Positions 1 to 5,169 of a stretch of DNA of 6,271 bases are shown here, piece by piece; position 1 is the first letter of the stretch, and every line of letters begins with the position of its first letter. Source of the DNA: Treponema sp. UBA3819 (GTDB lineage: Bacteria > Spirochaetota > Spirochaetia > Treponematales > Treponemataceae). The stretch spans positions 1,394-7,664 of the forward strand of contig DFDV01000178.1 in assembly GCA_002369025.1 (NCBI GenBank), written 5' to 3'. The notes beneath the pieces were generated by a model. It did no database searches. It was not told where the DNA came from and saw only the letters and a list, made by a program, of their open reading frames with translations. A program made the translations under genes and the position numbers.

Positions 1-25
1 GCAGGTTCAACTCCTGTCGCTTCCG
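1..25 (+). tRNA. tRNA, 3' end only (isotype undetermined)
   Basis: The window opens at the T-arm of a tRNA gene. T-stem 1-5 (GCAGG) pairs with 13-17 (CCTGT, the outermost pair being G-T) around the 7-base loop 6-12, TTCAACT, with the conserved TTC and A58. Bases 18-24, CGCTTCC, are the 3' acceptor strand and G25 is the discriminator. No CCA follows. The 5' strand should read GGAAGCG. G73 fits a serine or arginine tRNA, but the anticodon lies outside the window, so the isotype cannot be given. Confidence 0.8.
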
Positions 26-30
26 TGACT

Positions 31-50
31 GACGAAACATTGGTTTCGTT
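31..50 (+). other. Stem-loop between two tRNA genes
   Basis: ACGAAAC (32-38) pairs perfectly with GTTTCGT (43-49) around the loop ATTG. One further G-T pair is possible at 31/50. It begins six bases after the upstream tRNA. It is followed by GCAGATTTTATTCT rather than a clean T-run, so it is at best a weak or leaky terminator, or a processing signal in a polycistronic tRNA transcript. Confidence 0.5.
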
Positions 51-64
51 GCAGATTTTATTCT

Positions 65-139
65 GAGGCTATAGCTCAGCTGGATTAGAGCGCCACCCTG
101 CGGAGGTGGAGGTCGCACGTTCGAATCGTGTTAGCCTCG
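65..139 (+). tRNA. tRNA-Arg (anticodon GCG)
   Basis: A complete cloverleaf can be drawn. Acceptor GAGGCTA (65-71) pairs perfectly with TAGCCTC (132-138), and G139 is the discriminator. The D-arm is GCTC/GAGC (74-77/88-91) with G18G19 at 82-83. The anticodon stem is CCACC/GGTGG (93-97/105-109) around the loop CTGCGGA (98-104), which puts GCG at 100-102 after the invariant T33. The variable loop is AGGTC, and the T-arm is GCACG/CGTGT around TTCGAAT. A20 (base 84) and C35 match known bacterial tRNA-Arg identity elements. CCA is not encoded. Anticodon GCG reads CGC and CGU. Most bacteria use ACG (modified to ICG) for this box, so G34 is notable. Confidence 0.92.
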
Positions 140-188
140 TACTTTTACCCTTTCTATCCACAAAATCCTTTTACAGTTTAATACCATT

Positions 189-274
189 GGAAAGATGTCC
201 GAGTGGTTTAAGGTGCGCGCTTGGAAGGCGCGTGTACCCAAAAGGTACCGGGGGTTCGAATCCCCCTCTTTCCG
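189..274 (+). tRNA. tRNA-Ser (anticodon GGA)
   Basis: This is a class II tRNA of 86 bases. Acceptor GGAAAGA (189-195) pairs perfectly with TCTTTCC (267-273), with serine-type discriminator G274. Anticodon stem CGCGC/GCGCG (216-220/228-232) encloses TTGGAAG, giving anticodon GGA at 223-225, which reads UCC and UCU. The long variable arm (233-249) contains a GTACC/GGTAC hairpin, as expected for serine. The T-arm is GGGGG/CCCCC around TTCGAAT. CCA is not encoded. The SRP RNA starts only six bases downstream, so the two are probably cut from one transcript. Confidence 0.97.
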
Positions 275-280
275 CAATAT

Positions 281-379
281 GAGGCCAGATGCCCCGCAAG
301 TGCTTCTTACAAAACCCCGCCAGAGGAGGAATCCAGCAACGGTATGTATTGAAGGCTGTGCCGGGGATTATCTGACCTC
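281..379 (+). ncRNA. ffs: Signal recognition particle RNA, bacterial 4.5S type
   Basis: This RNA is the scaffold of the signal recognition particle. With Ffh it delivers signal-bearing nascent chains to the membrane. The whole stretch folds into one long hairpin. The base 281-290 pairs with 370-379 (nine pairs and one C-A mismatch), and CCCCG (292-296) pairs with CGGGG (362-366), framed by the conserved GCAAG and GTGCC elements also seen in E. coli 4.5S RNA. The apex is a textbook domain IV: CAGA (321-324), GGA (325-327), the GNRA-type tetraloop GGAA (328-331), TCC (332-334), then AGCA (335-338). CAGA opposite AGCA forms the symmetric loop bound by the Ffh M domain. There is no Alu domain, so this is the short ~100-base class. 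Exact ends are inferred from the helix. Confidence 0.93.
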
Positions 380-387
380 TTTTTTTT
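370..387 (+). terminator. Intrinsic terminator at the end of the SRP RNA
   Basis: The closing helix of the SRP RNA (281-290 with 370-379) is followed directly by eight T (380-387). The RNA's own hairpin plus the U-tract would end the tRNA-Ser/ffs transcript here. Confidence 0.8.
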
Positions 388-411
388 CTAAAATTCAGCA
401 GCGGTACGCTC

Positions 412-428
412 ATGCACCAAAGGTGCAA
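412..428 (+). other. Small perfect hairpin upstream of the HdeD-like promoter
   Basis: GCACC (414-418) and GGTGC (422-426) are inverted around AAA, with one more T-A pair outside. There is no T-run after it, so it is not a terminator. It sits about 30 bases upstream of the -35 element and could be an operator or simply chance. Apart from this and the promoter, I see nothing in the spacer 388-494. Confidence 0.3.
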
Positions 429-458
429 ACGTCAATAATTTCCCTACAGCGCACTGCA

Positions 459-487
459 TAGACTTTTCCCCCGCAGTCCGCTATACT
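459..487 (+). promoter_or_regulatory. Sigma70-type promoter of the HdeD-like operon
   Basis: The -35 element TAGACT (459-464) and the -10 element TATACT (482-487) are separated by exactly 17 bases. They match the consensus at 4/6 and 5/6 positions. A start about seven bases after the -10 falls at 493-496, which is on the ATG at 495. This predicts a leaderless message. Confidence 0.7.
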
Positions 488-494
488 TTTTGCT

Positions 495-1121
495 ATGGAT
501 AAGAATAAATTTTTTCTGGGTCTTATGATTGCTGTTGTGGGCCTCTTTATGCTCATCTCACCTGATTCATTCATGAAGTTTGCCGTAATCATTCTAGGCA
601 TCACCCTGATTTTTGACGGCATTTTCATTCTGGTTACCGTGCGCAATCTGGTTGTAGATAAAAACTATGCCCTTGTCATGGCGGTTCATGGCTGGCTGAG
701 TATTGCCGTTGGTCTGCTTGCCGTTCTTCTTCCGATGATTTTTGCTGAAATTTTCTGGACAATCATGGCCTATACAATGGCAGTCTACCTTCTTGCAGCC
801 GCAGGCATGGAAATTTATGCAATCAACATGCTGAGCCGCAACGGAATTTCTACCAAAAAATCAATTTTTGAAGTTATCATCTGCGTAATTCTTGCCATCA
901 TTCTTTTCATTCTGCCTTCAGACATCCTGAGAAATACACTCGTAAGCGTTTTCGGCGTGATTCTGATTATCATTGGTGTGACTTTTGCACTTGTTCAGTG
1001 GAAGCTCAAGCCCATCATTATTCAGCCGGACAGCGTAGAAGATATTATTGAAGAAGCAGAAGCAGAGGCTGAAGCTGAAGAAGAATCTTCTGAAAAGACA
1101 GAAAAGCAGGATAAAGAGTAA
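495..1121 (+). CDS. HdeD/DUF308-like six-helix membrane protein with acidic C-terminal tail
   Basis: This 208-residue protein is mostly hydrophobic, with about six predicted membrane helices near residues 6-22, 26-47, 59-80, 84-110, 124-141 and 146-166. The paired short helices with a proline-ended repeat (ISPDSF, LLPMIF, ILPSDI) resemble the HdeD/DUF308 family. E. coli HdeD is linked to acid resistance, but the family's biochemical role is not settled. After the last helix come basic residues and then a Glu/Ala tail (about 181-208), which is not usual for the family and would lie in the cytoplasm if both ends face in. ATG 495 has no Shine-Dalgarno sequence and sits at the predicted transcription start. 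Starting at Met11 would truncate the first helix, so 495 is preferred. The stop codon overlaps the next gene's ATG by one base, suggesting translational coupling. Function is inferred from topology only. Confidence 0.88.
   Translation: MDKNKFFLGLMIAVVGLFMLISPDSFMKFAVIILGITLIFDGIFILVTVRNLVVDKNYALVMAVHGWLSIAVGLLAVLLPMIFAEIFWTIMAYTMAVYLLAAAGMEIYAINMLSRNGISTKKSIFEVIICVILAIILFILPSDILRNTLVSVFGVILIIIGVTFALVQWKLKPIIIQPDSVEDIIEEAEAEAEAEEESSEKTEKQDKE
1050..1085 (+). repeat. Glu/Ala-coding low-complexity repeat
   Basis: Codons for Glu and Ala alternate (EEAEAEAEAEEE, residues 186-197 of the HdeD-like protein). GAA/GAG and GCA/GCT are mixed, so it is not a perfect DNA repeat. It encodes an acidic cytoplasmic tail and may vary in length between strains. 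Confidence 0.6.
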
Positions 1122-1813
1122 TGGTCGAAATAAAAAACATTGAAGTATACGGTCTGGACCGTGCCCTGAACGCAAAAGGCAATTCCTTTAATGTAGGCGA
1201 AATAAACACGACTCTTGCCTTTGAAAAAAAAGATGAAAACAAACAATGGAAAGTGGCAAAAATTCTGGGCGCAAACAAAGATCCGCACCAGAGCCACGAC
1301 GCTTTCTTAAAAGGAATCCTTGTTTCTTTTGACCTGAAATATTCCCAGGCTTTTACACCGGAACTGCAGCGCTATCACTTTCTGGAAATCGTAATGAGCC
1401 AGTCCACAATGCACTCGCTCAAAAAATTCATGGAAAATGGTCTTGACCCCTACAGCCCCTATGTAACACAGGAAAGCAAAGACCAGGTACGCAGACTCTA
1501 CGAAGAATTTGACCGTACCCAGACTGAACTGAAAGAGGCAGATGTAGCGGGAGCCGACCCGGCGCTTGTTGCAAAAAAAAGACGGGAAAACTACGAGGCT
1601 TTTATGCGCCTGCGCCACAATATTCCCGGCGGCTTTGAAATGTGGGAGACTATCACAACTAATTATCTGCAGCTAAAAACAATCTGTATTCAGCGCACAA
1701 ACCACCGCCAGCGGGAAGACTGGAATGCATTTATACGCGCATGTTTTTCCATGCCGCATTTCTGCGAACTGACCGGTTTGAGCGAAGATTCCCTGGGGCT
1801 CAAAGACATCTAG
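1121..1813 (+). CDS. Conserved protein of unknown function, possibly distantly ThyX-like
   Basis: This is a 230-residue soluble protein with no signal peptide or membrane helix. I recall proteins of this type from Firmicutes and phage genomes, where they are left as hypothetical. The motifs that look conserved are a GNSFNVGEINT segment (20-30), KGILVSFDLKY (64-74), QRYHF (83-87), SQSTMH (93-98), IPGGFEMW (168-175), NYLQLKT (181-187) and QRTNHRQREDW (191-201). The paired Arg/His/Ser block and the later R..H.Q.E block are arranged somewhat like the two substrate/flavin-binding motifs of ThyX thymidylate synthase. The exact ThyX signature RHRxxS is absent, so this is a weak structural guess, not a function. 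Residues 117-165 are charged and helical. The ATG overlaps the upstream stop (TAATG), with AGGA at 1108-1111 as ribosome binding site. It is therefore probably co-expressed with the membrane protein. Confidence 0.85.
   Translation: MVEIKNIEVYGLDRALNAKGNSFNVGEINTTLAFEKKDENKQWKVAKILGANKDPHQSHDAFLKGILVSFDLKYSQAFTPELQRYHFLEIVMSQSTMHSLKKFMENGLDPYSPYVTQESKDQVRRLYEEFDRTQTELKEADVAGADPALVAKKRRENYEAFMRLRHNIPGGFEMWETITTNYLQLKTICIQRTNHRQREDWNAFIRACFSMPHFCELTGLSEDSLGLKDI
1777..1804. repeat. Inverted repeat near the end of the 230-residue gene
   Basis: TTTGAGC (1777-1783) and GCTCAAA (1798-1804) are perfect 7-base inverted copies with a 14-base loop. They lie inside the last codons of the plus-strand gene. 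No T-run follows on either strand, so this is not a canonical terminator. Confidence 0.45.
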
Positions 1814-1814
1814 T

Positions 1815-1858
1815 CTCCCGCCCCTCTCTCTACAATTATTTTGTCTTTGCGGCGGGAG
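1815..1858. repeat. Inverted repeat across the convergent gene junction
   Basis: CTCCCGCC (1815-1822) and GGCGGGAG (1851-1858) are perfect 8-base inverted copies with a 28-base loop. They span the gap between the two convergent genes and the stop codon of the minus-strand gene. The stem is GC-rich but lacks a U-tract on either side. GGCGGG (1851-1856) can pair alternatively with CCCGCC (1876-1881). It may help end or stabilise both messages, but it is not a standard intrinsic terminator. Confidence 0.4.
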
Positions 1859-3953
1859 CAGGATTTGTCTTTGCGCCCGCCGGGGCCTGAGCCGCTGCGG
1901 CTTTTGCGGCGGCATCCTTCTGCTTTTGCACGGCCGCTTTTACCGCGTCAGCAAAGAGTTTGTTCTGATCGTTGCGCAAAGGCACACTAAAGGCAGGGCC
2001 GCCGTCACGCTCGTTGATGCGGTAAATCTGTGAAGAATCCGTTGCATAGGCGGGGCTTCCCTTGCTGTTGAGCCACCAGTCCAGAACAGCCACCACACAG
2101 AGGGCATACTTAATCAGGTTTGCATTGGTAGCGGCGGTTTCTTTGGCAGGACGTTTTGCACCCAAAAGCACATCCATACGCTTTGAAATAATGTTGGGAA
2201 TATCAAATTCATATTTATCCCAGGGATTCTGTATGCCGTAAACAGTTCCCCTTTCTTTTGCGGCCGCATCTGCGCTTCTGCATATAGCGGCAAAAGTATT
2301 CCGCAGGAAGGTTGTGCGCAGACAGAGGGGACGGAACTGATTATCCCGAATGGGTTTTTCCAGCAGAAGCTGTTCAAATTCGTAGTGAGGCAAAAAGTCA
2401 TAGCGGGTGCGCCACAAAAGCGAAGTAATCAGTTTTTTGCCAAAGTTACTGGTCTTAAAATCAGACTGGCTGTACTGCTTGTTTACCAGCTCCAGAAGTT
2501 CGTCAAGATAATGCTTTTCAAAAAGAATCTCGCGGTAAGATGACCAGTCATTGAGGACAGCCGCAAGCGTCTCTTTATCAGAGCTGCCTTCGTCCATGTC
2601 ATCGGTAAACTTAACGTTTCGCAGACCCTGGAAAATATCTTCGGAAATGCGCAGGAGTACCATCGTTATCATCATAGGATTCTGGGGAGAAATTACATTG
2701 TAACCGTCCTCAAAATCATAGAGAGGCTCAAAGTAAGGGAACATATCGGGCATGCTGTCCAGACGGTCAAAACCAGCCTGGGGAAAGAGTGTGTTCAGAA
2801 GATTTAAGCCTGTGCGGACAATATCATCCTTTTCTTCCTCGGGAGAAGGCTTTTTCTCTTCCTCTTCCACCTTTTCTTCCTCTTTTTTTGCTTCTTCTTT
2901 TGCGGCAGATTCTTCTTCCTGTCTTACAGCCTCTTTTTTCTGGGGGAGAATCAAATCAAACTTGGTTATACCCAGGAAGGAGAAAATGCTGGCCGTCTGA
3001 CTCGTAAAGAAATGGGGGAAGGTGTCATACTTTGAAGAACACATTCGCATCAAGAGAGGATAGAGTCCCTTTATCACCTGAGTATACACATAAATCCATT
3101 CGGTCAGTCCGTCTTTTGAAAGTTTTACCAGCGCTTCCTTGTCTGCCTTGGGATATTTCATCAGGTCGTTGTAGATATCCTTAAAGATGTTGGAAACGGT
3201 CTGTTCGCCCAAGTAGTATATCTTGAGCACATCACGGTAAACAGCCTTGATAAAGGGGGTCATCATGCCCACTGTAACGCTGTCCGGATGTCCCTGCAAA
3301 TCCATGGAGGTTGTCTTTATCGTTCCGATTGACCAGCCGCTTACTGCACGAAGCAAACGGAATTTATCCTGTTCATCCTCCGCAATGCGTGCCTTGTAGG
3401 AATCCGGAGAAACCTGCATGATTGACTTTACCGTGGTCATAAAGGCCTGCATATGGTCCACATGCATTTTGAGGTTGTATTCAATAAAGCCCCTGCTTAC
3501 CAGTTCCGTGCCGTTTTTTCTGAATTTGCGGACAAAATTGAAAATGCCGTAATTCTGCTTGATTTTGTAGTCATCGCTCATCATCAGTTTGTCCATGAGT
3601 GACGCTTCTTTTGAGGGAATGGAGGGGAGTCCGTCTGCAGATGTCTTTTTCTTTACGGGTGCTTCTTCCTGTTCACCGGAACTAGAACTTGATGAGCTAC
3701 CTGAAGAGGAACGGTTGCGGGCTGAAATGGCAGCTACATCAGATGCAGACCTGCCCGAAGAACGATGTGCATAGGACGGGGCCTTTTTTGGCAGCGAATC
3801 ATAGTTAATCGGCTTTGACTTTTCTACAAAGATTTCTCCACCAAGCACTTTTGTCATGCGGGCGGCTTCTTCCTTGGAAATATTTCCGATATTCTGACGG
3901 GTCTTGTCTAATGTTCCCGGCTCCCATTTTGCCTGAGGTCTTCCATCGCTCAT
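1836..3953 (-). CDS. Large cytosolic protein of unknown function with three low-complexity segments
   Basis: I do not recognise this 705-residue protein. It has no signal peptide and no convincing membrane helix, so it is probably cytosolic. In order, it has a short N-terminal region (1-60), a Ser-rich linker (about 64-93), a helical domain (about 115-335), a Glu/Lys-rich probably coiled or disordered linker (338-377), a second helical domain (about 378-665) rich in Tyr, Phe and Trp, and an Ala/Lys/Pro tail (670-705). This looks like two folded modules joined by flexible charged tethers, compatible with a scaffold or polymer-forming protein, but that is inference. No catalytic motif is visible. 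ATG 3953 is preceded by GGGGA (3964-3960) at six bases. It lies 14 bases after the DUF2804 stop, so the two genes form an operon. It ends 22 bases from the convergent plus-strand gene. It may be a treponeme-specific family. Confidence 0.93.
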   Translation of the reverse strand: MSDGRPQAKWEPGTLDKTRQNIGNISKEEAARMTKVLGGEIFVEKSKPINYDSLPKKAPSYAHRSSGRSASDVAAISARNRSSSGSSSSSSSGEQEEAPVKKKTSADGLPSIPSKEASLMDKLMMSDDYKIKQNYGIFNFVRKFRKNGTELVSRGFIEYNLKMHVDHMQAFMTTVKSIMQVSPDSYKARIAEDEQDKFRLLRAVSGWSIGTIKTTSMDLQGHPDSVTVGMMTPFIKAVYRDVLKIYYLGEQTVSNIFKDIYNDLMKYPKADKEALVKLSKDGLTEWIYVYTQVIKGLYPLLMRMCSSKYDTFPHFFTSQTASIFSFLGITKFDLILPQKKEAVRQEEESAAKEEAKKEEEKVEEEEKKPSPEEEKDDIVRTGLNLLNTLFPQAGFDRLDSMPDMFPYFEPLYDFEDGYNVISPQNPMMITMVLLRISEDIFQGLRNVKFTDDMDEGSSDKETLAAVLNDWSSYREILFEKHYLDELLELVNKQYSQSDFKTSNFGKKLITSLLWRTRYDFLPHYEFEQLLLEKPIRDNQFRPLCLRTTFLRNTFAAICRSADAAAKERGTVYGIQNPWDKYEFDIPNIISKRMDVLLGAKRPAKETAATNANLIKYALCVVAVLDWWLNSKGSPAYATDSSQIYRINERDGGPAFSVPLRNDQNKLFADAVKAAVQKQKDAAAKAAAAQAPAGAKTNPAPAAKTK
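1840..1875 (-). repeat. Two 12-base direct repeats coding the Ala-Lys-Thr tail
   Basis: TTTGTCTTTGCG occurs at 1840-1851 and 1864-1875 on the plus strand, spaced by 12 bases. In the minus-strand gene both copies encode Ala-Lys-Thr in the C-terminal tail. This suggests the tail grew by a short tandem duplication. Confidence 0.5.
2823..2942 (-). repeat. Glu/Lys-coding, strand-asymmetric purine tract
   Basis: This codes the charged linker (residues 338-377) of the 705-residue protein. The coding strand is strongly purine-rich: in 2850-2889 all bases but one (A2869) are pyrimidines on the plus strand. Glu and Lys codons are mixed (GAA/GAG, AAA/AAG), so it is not a simple tandem repeat. Confidence 0.6.
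3675..3713 (-). repeat. Ser-rich coding tract with mixed codons
   Basis: Residues 81-93 of the 705-residue protein are almost all Ser with two Gly. The Ser codons are TCC, TCT, TCA, AGC and AGT in irregular order, so the amino acid, not the DNA repeat, appears to be what is kept. Confidence 0.6.
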
Positions 3954-3967
3954 ATCAGTTCCCCACT

Positions 3968-5038
3968 TTACAGACGAAGCATCTGTTTGCGTACGATTCC
4001 TTCAAAATTGTGCAGGACAACGGATTCATTGTCTTTTGTTTTGAGGACACCTTCAAATGTACCGAAAATCGTGTGCACCTGTGTCCTGGCGACAAAGAAT
4101 GAATTGTCACGGAAATGATCGGATTTTGGCATAAAAGTCAAATCTACCATGTTTTCCGTATCCTGAATGACCCATTTTTCGTGCAGGCCGAAAGAATGAG
4201 TTATCACAACCGGAGGAAGCGGCGTGCAGTGACCGTCCACAAATAAAAAGTTTTCGTTTACGTTTTCAATATCGACAGACTCTTCCTGCTGCATGACGAT
4301 TTTCCAGGATACGTGTCTGCCGTCAACTGTTCCTGTAGCCAGTACAATTTCACATGCGGAGAGAAAATTGTAATAGGAACGGTTGATATTCAGAAGCATA
4401 GAGCCGTCCGTTTTTTTCATCGGCATGGCTTCCGTGCGTTTTGTCTTGTCCAAAGACAGGCTTCCGTGCATGGCGGCGGTACAGGCATAACTTGCGTTAC
4501 AGCGGCTTTTTGTAGGAGCAGGAACAACGGCTGTCATCTCGCAGGCATTCGGATTGCTGTAATTTGCCAGAAAAGCCGCGTTTGCCGAAGGCCGGGCAGA
4601 ATCACCGCTCATGTTGAAAATCAGGGAAATGCGGTCCCGCTCATGGTCCCAGCTGATTCTGATATAGCGCTTTTTGCGGAAACTGGAACAATAACCGGCA
4701 ATCATATTGTGGGGAATAAAGCGACGGCGGGGTCCCATAAAAGAACGATAGGCATATTTCCGTCCGTTTTCTTTGTTCCAGAACAATACTTCAGCATATC
4801 CAAAAATCTTCTGGTCAAAAAATTCCACCAGACCGATATAGGGACCGATATTGAACATATAGAGCAGAGAACTTTTTATGCGAAAATTCGTTATAAAACG
4901 AGGAAAGGGAACGCCACTGAACGGAGCATTGACATTGCGGATATCAAGCATTTCCGTATATCCGGCAAAAGTACCAAATGTGCATTTGCCGTTCTGAACA
5001 ATCTGTCTGGGCGGTTCCGTCACTGTACGTGAATACAA
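3968..5038 (-). CDS. DUF2804 family protein
   Basis: This is a protein of about 356 residues, matching the usual length of the DUF2804 family, whose function is unknown. Numbering from the GTG at 5044, the family hallmarks visible are an N-terminal VTEPP...NGK segment (8-20), PFSGVPFPRF (41-50) followed by an R.K motif, a central ATGTVDGRHVSWKI-type strand (236-249), the ENVNENFLFVDG block (260-271), VDLTFMP (300-306), and a C-terminal FGTFEGVL...FEGIVRKQ closure (328-354). No signal peptide or membrane helix is evident. The start is ambiguous: GTG 5044 overlaps the best ribosome binding site, AGAGG (5048-5044), whereas TTG 5038 lies five bases after it and keeps the family's N-terminal motif. 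I therefore choose TTG 5038. GTG 5023 is a less likely third option. It is the first gene of a two-gene operon with the 705-residue protein, driven by the strong promoter at 5068-5096. Confidence 0.88.
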   Translation of the reverse strand: MYSRTVTEPPRQIVQNGKCTFGTFAGYTEMLDIRNVNAPFSGVPFPRFITNFRIKSSLLYMFNIGPYIGLVEFFDQKIFGYAEVLFWNKENGRKYAYRSFMGPRRRFIPHNMIAGYCSSFRKKRYIRISWDHERDRISLIFNMSGDSARPSANAAFLANYSNPNACEMTAVVPAPTKSRCNASYACTAAMHGSLSLDKTKRTEAMPMKKTDGSMLLNINRSYYNFLSACEIVLATGTVDGRHVSWKIVMQQEESVDIENVNENFLFVDGHCTPLPPVVITHSFGLHEKWVIQDTENMVDLTFMPKSDHFRDNSFFVARTQVHTIFGTFEGVLKTKDNESVVLHNFEGIVRKQMLRL

Positions 5039-5041
5039 AAG

Positions 5042-5048
5042 CACCTCT
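5042..5048 (-). promoter_or_regulatory. Ribosome binding site deciding the DUF2804 start
   Basis: On the minus strand AGAGGTG (5048-5042) matches the anti-Shine-Dalgarno sequence. It would be buried in a GTG-5044 start but is well placed for TTG 5038. It favours the TTG over the longer reading frame. Confidence 0.55.
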
Positions 5049-5067
5049 AAAAAGTAGTATTATTCCT

Positions 5068-5096
5068 ATTATATATGAAAGAACTTACAATGGCAA
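5068..5096 (-). promoter_or_regulatory. Near-consensus sigma70 promoter of the DUF2804 operon
   Basis: On the minus strand TTGCCA (5096-5091, 5/6) and TATAAT (5073-5068, 6/6) are separated by exactly 17 bases. Transcription should start near 5061, giving a leader of about 23 bases that includes the AGAGG site. This is the strongest-looking promoter in the window. Confidence 0.85.
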
Positions 5097-5153
5097 ATGT
5101 TTTTTATTCACATAACTTTTTAAATCTATCTATTCATTCCGCGATTTTTTTTA

Positions 5154-5159
5154 TATACT
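5154..5159 (+). promoter_or_regulatory. -10 element upstream of the Na/phosphate cotransporter
   Basis: TATACT (5/6 match) is the same -10 hexamer as in front of the HdeD-like gene. The base run 17 upstream, TATTCA (5131-5136), is a weak -35 (3/6). A start near 5166 would leave only about four bases before the ATG. The eight T just upstream (5145-5152) and the surrounding AT-rich sequence may aid melting. Confidence 0.5.
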
Positions 5160-5169
5160 GACGGCAATT

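Noticed and set aside
177..182. TTTAAT as a -10 element for tRNA-Ser
   Set aside because: It would start transcription on the first base of the tRNA and has no -35; the tRNA is more likely read from upstream.
171..461. Open frames on both strands (171-428 minus, 195-461 plus)
   Set aside because: They cover tRNA-Ser and the SRP RNA. The minus frame contains the typical false peptide made by reading a tRNA-Ser backwards.
410..646. 78-codon minus frame
   Set aside because: It lies antisense to the HdeD-like gene and its promoter, with no ribosome site or family resemblance.
918..1297. Three overlapping minus-strand frames
   Set aside because: Their Ser/Leu/Phe-rich composition is the antisense of the Glu/Ala tail of the membrane protein.
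1307..1618. 103-codon minus frame
   Set aside because: Antisense to the conserved centre of the 230-residue protein; no supporting motif.
2752..3007. Plus frames rich in Ser and Phe
   Set aside because: Complement of the Glu/Lys linker in the 705-residue gene; pure composition artefact.
1836..3953. Identity of the 705-residue protein with the treponemal cytoplasmic filament protein CfpA
   Set aside because: Size and cytosolic nature are similar, but I recognise no shared sequence and the low-complexity linkers do not point to it, so no name is assigned.
4313..5032. 239-codon plus frame
   Set aside because: Long, but it is antisense to the DUF2804 gene, whose family motifs run throughout; no promoter or ribosome site supports it.
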